Positions 58,982 to 64,000 of a DNA stretch of 64,000 nt are shown here, piece by piece. Made by a program: the position numbers and the translations under genes. Location of the stretch: positions 1,240,001 to 1,304,000 of the forward strand of contig CBDDII010000003.1 of assembly GCA_965228905.1 (NCBI GenBank), given 5' to 3'. Every line of letters starts with the position of its first letter. Position 1 is the stretch's first letter. The notes beneath the pieces are model-generated. The model made no database searches and was not told where the DNA came from. It worked only from the letters and a program-made list of their open reading frames with translations. The DNA comes from CALKXV01 sp965228905. Its GTDB lineage: Bacteria > Pseudomonadota > Alphaproteobacteria > Rhodobacterales > Rhodobacteraceae.

Positions 58982-60352
58982 TCAGGCCCCGCGCGGTGCC
59001 GCCAAAAGCCACAAGCCCAGTAAAGTATAGGCAATCATGAACACCGAAAGCGGCAACGTCGCCCATGCCGCGCGGCGATTGTCGCCGAACAGCTCCAGCG
59101 CGATCCGGTGCGACAACAGCACCGACCAGACATGCCCCAGCACAACCAATCCGGCTTGCGTCAGCCAGATCACCCGCACCCAGTCCAGCCGGTTGAAGAA
59201 CCCGGTGGTGACGCGAAACGACTCGATCCCGAACAGGTCCGCCCCGATGTTCAAGGGGTCGTTGTAGGCCGCGATGGTGTACTGGATGCCGACAAGGAAC
59301 GAGGGCAGGTAGTGGCTGATGTGATAAACGAAAGCGATCGGGATCAGACAAAGCGCCATCCGGCCCAGAACTTCGCCAAAAGGTGCATCCGTTTGCGCGA
59401 TGCGAAGGCCAAGCCAGATGGTCAGCGCGAAAACCGCAAACAGGGCAAGGACCGAAAGCACCAGCCCCAAAAGCGTTGGCAGGATCACCGCCGAACGGCC
59501 CGGAAACTCCAGGGGGTTCACACCGATCTGAGCCAGCCACCAGAAGGTTTCGTTCATTCCGTCGAAACTGCCAGCGGCCAGCAACGTCAGGGCGAACAGC
59601 CCCGCAGCGGGGCGCGGATCGGGCCGGGTGATCTGCCAGCCGGGTAAACCCGATTGCGCCTCGCCTCGCCAGGTCAGCTTTTCATAAGTTTGCAGGATGG
59701 CGCGGCCCAGTTCGACATGCTCCAGCCAGCCCGGCCCGGCGATCAACAGCCCCGCCATCGTCGCGCACCAGTAGACCGCCACGAATACAGCAAGTCTGAA
59801 TGGATCGTCGGGCGCGACGTCGGCCAGTAGGAAGGCCGCGAACCCGATCAGTAAAAGCGTTGCGGGCCAAAGCCCCAGCCCCTCGGGCAGGGCGCGGGGT
59901 CTCCATGTCGGTGCCAGCAAGTTGTAAAGCCCCGTCCAAGGGTTGATCCAGTCCCAAAGCCTGGGCACCAGCCCCGACAGCGTGACAACACCAACCCAAC
60001 CGACTGTCCAGAACGTCAGGGGCATGACGTTCGACAAGGGATCGCGCGGCCCGGCAATGCCGATGGCCACCAGCGCGGCCAAAAGGACAAAGCTCAGAAC
60101 GCTCGTGATGTTGCGCAAGGTTGGGGCGTCAGCCGAGACACCGCGCGGGGCATATGCAAACAGGTTGCGCGTCACCCGGTCCGGCAGAACGAACAACGCC
60201 AGCACCGTCAGCACGACGACGGCAACGCCCGCGCCCGCATAGACATCCGTGGGCAGCAACAGAACGAAGGTCTGTTCCGAGGCATGGGCGAAAGCCATCG
60301 ACGGCAGAAAACCCGCACCGACGAAACCCGAAACCGTCAAGAAAGGTCGCAC
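58982..60352 (-). CDS. Polytopic membrane protein of unknown function
   Basis: This protein of 456 residues from GTG 60352, chosen because AGGAG lies upstream and the product then starts with a signal peptide (VRPFLTVSGFVGAGFLPSMAFAHA). About ten to eleven hydrophobic segments follow, including LLLPTDVYAGAGVAVVVLTVLALFV and VPRLWDWINPWTGLYNLL. Histidines lie in YHISHYLPS, and tryptophans are frequent. I do not recognise the family with confidence; some similar proteins have been labelled fenitrothion hydrolase, which I could not verify. It lies between the ABC operon and hyuA, divergent from the latter, and could be a transporter or membrane enzyme for the same substrate. Confidence 0.7.
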   Translation of the reverse strand: MRPFLTVSGFVGAGFLPSMAFAHASEQTFVLLLPTDVYAGAGVAVVVLTVLALFVLPDRVTRNLFAYAPRGVSADAPTLRNITSVLSFVLLAALVAIGIAGPRDPLSNVMPLTFWTVGWVGVVTLSGLVPRLWDWINPWTGLYNLLAPTWRPRALPEGLGLWPATLLLIGFAAFLLADVAPDDPFRLAVFVAVYWCATMAGLLIAGPGWLEHVELGRAILQTYEKLTWRGEAQSGLPGWQITRPDPRPAAGLFALTLLAAGSFDGMNETFWWLAQIGVNPLEFPGRSAVILPTLLGLVLSVLALFAVFALTIWLGLRIAQTDAPFGEVLGRMALCLIPIAFVYHISHYLPSFLVGIQYTIAAYNDPLNIGADLFGIESFRVTTGFFNRLDWVRVIWLTQAGLVVLGHVWSVLLSHRIALELFGDNRRAAWATLPLSVFMIAYTLLGLWLLAAPRGA

Positions 60353-60368
60353 CTCTACCCGTCTCCTA

Positions 60369-60409
60369 TTGACAGTGTGACATTCGCTGACATCTTGGGT
60401 GTGTACAAG
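60369..60409 (+). promoter_or_regulatory. Predicted hyuA promoter with operator-like dyad
   Basis: TTGACA (60369-60374) is followed after 16 bases by CATCTT (60391-60396). The dyad CTTGGGTGTGTACAAG (60394-60409) overlaps the second box. Its half-sites resemble the candidate MarR site at 53757-53766. Confidence 0.5.
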
Positions 60410-60429
60410 CGATCTCATGCGGTGGCGGA

Positions 60430-62466
60430 TTGGGAAACGGCAGCATCATCGGTGTGGACGTCGGCGGGACATTCACGGATCTGGTGATGGTCGATCCCGC
60501 CTCGGGTGCCATGCGCATCGCAAAGGTTCCCACGACTTTGAACAACCAGGCCTACGGCGTTTTGGCCGCGCTGGAGGGGGCCGAGGTGGACCTCGGCAAG
60601 GTCGACCTCATCGTTCACGGCACAACGACCACGACGAATGCCGTTCTGGAACGTAAACTGTCGCGGACAGGGCTGATCACCACTGCGGGTTTCCGCGACG
60701 TCTTGGAACTTGGTCGGCGCACGCGCCCGCAACCCTATGGCATGAAAGGCGTTTTCCGCCCGATCATCCCGCGCGACCTGCGCCTTGAGGTGCCTGAACG
60801 GATGGATGCGGCGGGCGAGGTTGTCACGCCCCTGGACGAAGACGCCTTGCAAACTGCGGTCCGGACGCTACGCGATCAGGAGGCCGAGGCGCTGGTGATC
60901 CACTTCCTGCACGCCTATGCCAACCCGGCCCACGAACTCCGCGCCGCCGAAATCGCCGCCGAGGTCTGGCCGAACGATTACATCACCTGCGGCCACGCGC
61001 TTTTGTCCGAGACACGCGAATTCGAACGCGGCGTGACGGCTGCGGTCAACGCCAGTGTGCAACCCCTGCTGGAGCGCTACCTTGCCCGGTTGCGCGACGA
61101 ACTGGCGGGGCAGGGGTATGGCGGCGACGTTCTGGTGATGAACGGCAACGGCGGCATGGTGTCGTCGAAACTGGTCGCCCGCGAAGCGGCCAAGACGGTG
61201 ATGTCCGGCCCGGCCTCGGGTGTCATGGCGGCGGCCTATACCGGCCGGCAGGCAGGAATGCCGAACCTTCTGACCTACGACATGGGCGGCACCTCGACCG
61301 ACGTTGCCCTGATCCGCGACGGGGCTGCGCCGGTGTCGAACGAGATCGAAATCGAATACGCCATGCCGATCCATGTGCCGATGGTCGACGTGCGCACCGT
61401 GGGCGCGGGCGGCGGATCCATCGCTTCGGTCAATGCCGCCGGTTTGCTGGAAATCGGCCCGGAAAGTGCCGGCGCCGATCCGGGGCCGATCTGCTATGGC
61501 AAGGGTGGAACACGCCCGACGATTTCTGACGCCAACCTGTTACTTGGCCGGTTGAACCCCGGACGGCTGGCGGTCGAAGGCGGTGTCTCGGTCGATGACG
61601 TCGCCGCGATCTTCGAACGGGATCTCGGCGCACCCCTCGGTCTTGATGCGAAAGGCGCGGCCGAGGCGGTGATCCGCGTCGCCAATGCCAAGATGGCCGG
61701 TGCGATCCGCATGGTCTCGCTCTCGCTCGGGGCCGACCCGCGCGACTTTGCCCTGTTTGCTTTCGGCGGGGCCGGCCCCCTGCACGCCGCCGCCCTGGCC
61801 CGCGAATTGGGTGTGCCGCGCGTTCTTGTCCCGGCCCGCCCCGGCATCACCAACGCCCTTGGCTGCGTGGTCGCCGACCTGCGACACGACTACGTGCAAA
61901 CCGTCAACGTCCCCCTTGATCTGGCCGACATCTCCGCGCTGCACGAGGTTTTCGCGGGGCAGGAGGCATCGGGCCGCGCCGCACTCGACGCCGAGAACGT
62001 CACCGTGCGCGAGACCGAGGTGACCTTCAGCGCCGACATGCAGTTCATCGGCCAAAGCCATGTCGTGAGGGTGCCGCTGGAGAACGGCACGCCTGGCCGT
62101 GAAGAGCTACAAAAATGTTTCGAATCAGCCTATTGGGATCGCTTCCAGGTCGAGTTGGACGAAATCCGCGCCAAGGTCGTGAACCTGAATTGCTCGGTCA
62201 TTGGCCTTTCCGATCCGATCGACCTCTCTGTCCTGATCGACACATCGAACGCCACCGAAACACTGGAACGCACCGAAACCCGCGACGTGATCTTTGACGG
62301 CGCCACGCACCCGACACCGGTCTATTGGCGCGACAACCTACCCCTTGATGCGGTGATCCAAGGCCCGGCGCTGGTCGAACAGATGGACAGCACCATCCTG
62401 ATCGACCCCGGCTGCACCGCACGGCGCGACGCCATCGGCAACCTTGTGCTGGAGGTCGCACCATGA
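60430..62466 (+). CDS. hyuA: Hydantoinase/oxoprolinase subunit A
   Basis: This 678-residue HyuA subunit belongs to the ATP-dependent ring-opening amidohydrolases (5-oxoprolinase, N-methylhydantoinase). IGVDVGGTFTDLVMVD at the N-terminus is the ASKHA-type phosphate loop. HGTTTTTNAVLERK, TYDMGGTSTDVALI and GAGGGSIASV follow, with FAFGGAGPLHAAALA in the second half. It activates a lactam or amide with ATP so that HyuB can complete hydrolysis. The start is TTG at 60430 with GCGGTGGCGG upstream; no in-frame ATG is near. hyuB overlaps its stop by four bases. The substrate is unknown; acetone- or acetophenone-carboxylase relatives are an alternative. Confidence 0.92.
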   Translation: MGNGSIIGVDVGGTFTDLVMVDPASGAMRIAKVPTTLNNQAYGVLAALEGAEVDLGKVDLIVHGTTTTTNAVLERKLSRTGLITTAGFRDVLELGRRTRPQPYGMKGVFRPIIPRDLRLEVPERMDAAGEVVTPLDEDALQTAVRTLRDQEAEALVIHFLHAYANPAHELRAAEIAAEVWPNDYITCGHALLSETREFERGVTAAVNASVQPLLERYLARLRDELAGQGYGGDVLVMNGNGGMVSSKLVAREAAKTVMSGPASGVMAAAYTGRQAGMPNLLTYDMGGTSTDVALIRDGAAPVSNEIEIEYAMPIHVPMVDVRTVGAGGGSIASVNAAGLLEIGPESAGADPGPICYGKGGTRPTISDANLLLGRLNPGRLAVEGGVSVDDVAAIFERDLGAPLGLDAKGAAEAVIRVANAKMAGAIRMVSLSLGADPRDFALFAFGGAGPLHAAALARELGVPRVLVPARPGITNALGCVVADLRHDYVQTVNVPLDLADISALHEVFAGQEASGRAALDAENVTVRETEVTFSADMQFIGQSHVVRVPLENGTPGREELQKCFESAYWDRFQVELDEIRAKVVNLNCSVIGLSDPIDLSVLIDTSNATETLERTETRDVIFDGATHPTPVYWRDNLPLDAVIQGPALVEQMDSTILIDPGCTARRDAIGNLVLEVAP

Positions 62467-64000
62467 CGATTGATCCGATCACTCTTTCGGTCATCCAGGC
62501 GGGGCTTGCGCAGGTTTGCGACGAGATGGACATGAGCTTTTCGCGCGCCGCCTTTTCACCCGTGATCGCCGAGGCGAACGACCGTTCCGACGGGATCTAT
62601 GCCGCCGACGACGGTTCCCTGATCGCTCAGGGCGCGGGCGGCCTACCTGTGTTCGTTGGCACGATGCAGTATTCCACCCGAACGCTGATCGAAATGATCG
62701 GGGCAGGGAAGGTCGCCGCGCCCAGACCCGACGACGTCTATATCGTCAACGATCCCTACCTCGGCGGTACGCATCTGATGGACGTTCGGTTCGCGCGGCC
62801 CTTTTACCGGAACGGCGAGATCTTCTGCTGGCTGTCGAACACCGGCCACTGGCCGGATACCGGCGGTGCGGTGCCGGGCGGCTTTTCGGCCAGTGCGACG
62901 GCGGTGGAACAAGAGGGACTGCGCCTGCCGCCCGTGCGACTGTTCAAGGAAGGCGTGCTGGATACCGAGATTTATTCGATCATCTGTTCCAACATCCGTG
63001 TTGCCGACCAACGGATTGGAGATGTGAAGGCTCAGGCGGCAGCCCTGAAGGTGGGCGAGGTAAGGCTGCACGCGCTTCTGGACCGGTACGGCGACGACGT
63101 GGTGAAAGAGGCGATTGCCGAGCTACGTGCCCGCGCCGAAACCCAGATGCGGACCCTGATCGACGAGATTGCCGATGGCCAATACACCTCGACCGCCTGG
63201 ATCGACAGCGACGGTGTGGTGAACGAACCGCTGGCGATCCGGCTGACCATCGACAAGACGCCGGGGCATCTGCGGTTCGACTTTTCCGAAAGCAGTCCGC
63301 CATGCCAAGGCCCGATGAACTCGGTCCTCGCGACGACGCTGTCGTCGGTCTATCTGGCGATGCGCCATATCTTTCCCGAAGTGCCGATCTCGGCCGGGGC
63401 CTTCGCGCCGCTTGAGGTGATACGCCCCTCAGGCACATTCCTCGACGCCCAGTACCCGCGCCCCGTCTCGGGCTGCGCGGCCGAGGTCAGCCAGCGCATT
63501 GCCGAAGCGGTCTTTGCCGCCCTTGTCGAGGCCCTGCCGGATCGCGTCACGGCAGCACCGGCAGGCACCAGCGGCAACTTCGCCCTTGGCGGGCATGATC
63601 CGGCGACGGGGCGCGATTTCGTCATGTACCAGCTTTCCGGCGGTGGCTACGGCGGCAATGCCGATCACGACGGTCTGGCCAATGGCTGTTCCACCATCGG
63701 TATATCCAAGGCTCCGCCGGTCGAGATCATGGAGCAGAACTTCCCCGTGCTCTACCACCGCTACGCCCTGCGCGAAGGCTCGGGCGGCGAAGGTATGCAC
63801 CGGGGCGGGCTGGGTCTGGACTATGAACTTGAGCTCAGGCGCGGCACCGCGCGGGCAAGTTTCGTCATGGATCACGGACGGTTCGGCCCGCTGGGTGCGC
63901 TTGGCGGCAAGGACGGCGCGGTGAACGAAGTCGAAGTCTGGCGCGATGGCGTCAAATACACGCCGGAACATCTGTCAAAGGAACAGGACATCCCGCTTGA
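62463..64000 (+). CDS. hyuB: Hydantoinase/oxoprolinase subunit B, cut by the right edge
   Basis: The frame is open from ATG 62463 to the end of the window, 512 codons so far; HyuB is usually about 550-600 residues, so most is present. It starts MTIDPITLSVIQAGLAQVCD and has VFVGTMQYST, DVYIVNDPYLGGTHLMDVR, SSPPCQGPMNSVLA and GEGMHRGGLGLDYELELR, all HyuB features. The start overlaps the hyuA stop (ATGA). Together they form an ATP-dependent amidohydrolase, the probable ring-opening step of the pathway. The C-terminus and anything beyond it cannot be seen. Confidence 0.92.
   Translation, partial: MTIDPITLSVIQAGLAQVCDEMDMSFSRAAFSPVIAEANDRSDGIYAADDGSLIAQGAGGLPVFVGTMQYSTRTLIEMIGAGKVAAPRPDDVYIVNDPYLGGTHLMDVRFARPFYRNGEIFCWLSNTGHWPDTGGAVPGGFSASATAVEQEGLRLPPVRLFKEGVLDTEIYSIICSNIRVADQRIGDVKAQAAALKVGEVRLHALLDRYGDDVVKEAIAELRARAETQMRTLIDEIADGQYTSTAWIDSDGVVNEPLAIRLTIDKTPGHLRFDFSESSPPCQGPMNSVLATTLSSVYLAMRHIFPEVPISAGAFAPLEVIRPSGTFLDAQYPRPVSGCAAEVSQRIAEAVFAALVEALPDRVTAAPAGTSGNFALGGHDPATGRDFVMYQLSGGGYGGNADHDGLANGCSTIGISKAPPVEIMEQNFPVLYHRYALREGSGGEGMHRGGLGLDYELELRRGTARASFVMDHGRFGPLGALGGKDGAVNEVEVWRDGVKYTPEHLSKEQDIPL

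Overview
This window comes from the chromosome of a G+C-rich alphaproteobacterium. Gene content and order point to Rhodobacterales (Rhodobacteraceae, roseobacter-like). The support is a CIRCE-controlled groESL, an Hsp20/DUF1150 pair, a gbpR-chvE-gguAB sugar locus, an L31 protein without zinc cysteines, and many genes joined by 4-nt ATGA or GTGA overlaps. TTG starts are common. I see no tRNA, rRNA, CRISPR array, insertion sequence or prophage.

Layout. 1-2.5 kb: the end of an S41 carboxyl-terminal protease gene, then trmD, rplS and rpmE. 2.6-9.9 kb: housekeeping and accessory genes (ACR3 arsenite pump, peroxiredoxin, bdhA plus a patatin-like lipase, DUF502 membrane protein, psuGK pseudouridine catabolism, DUF2461). 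10-17 kb: a leftward branched-chain amino-acid/amide (LIV) ABC system with two small exported proteins between its genes and a MobA/MocA-like nucleotidyltransferase at its end. 17.3-21.6 kb: a diguanylate cyclase, then the leftward ffh-GNAT-chorismate mutase-rpsP-small ORF-rimM operon. 22-29 kb: EamA transporter, TraB/GumN protein, groESL, Hsp20, DUF465, purEK, Nudix, pdxJ. 30-38.6 kb: an L-arabinose/D-galactose catabolic and uptake operon with a divergent LysR regulator. 38.6-47.3 kb: metY, a lipoprotein, a glycosyltransferase-like protein, an ECHDC3-type crotonase, DUF3422, a CHASE histidine kinase with a receiver-only regulator, and gap.

47.3-64 kb is the most interesting part. Five leftward genes overlap end to end: an FAD subunit, a fused 2Fe-2S/molybdopterin hydroxylase, a 6-hydroxynicotinate-reductase-like Fe-S protein, a UPF0280 (ApbE-like) protein and an AA_synth (DUF1185) protein. 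A divergent MarR regulator, a second LIV-type ABC transporter, an unknown polytopic membrane protein and HyuA/HyuB hydantoinase-type genes follow. I read this as a candidate pathway for uptake, hydroxylation, reduction and ATP-driven ring opening of a nitrogen heterocycle. The substrate is not known.

Two structural features stand out. First, the usual rpsP-rimM-trmD-rplS neighbourhood is split in two, and a single inversion of about 17 kb would restore it. Second, a modular intergenic element occurs four times. Its first hairpin has fixed flanks and a four-base tip that changes but stays base-paired, and it ends in a conserved tail.
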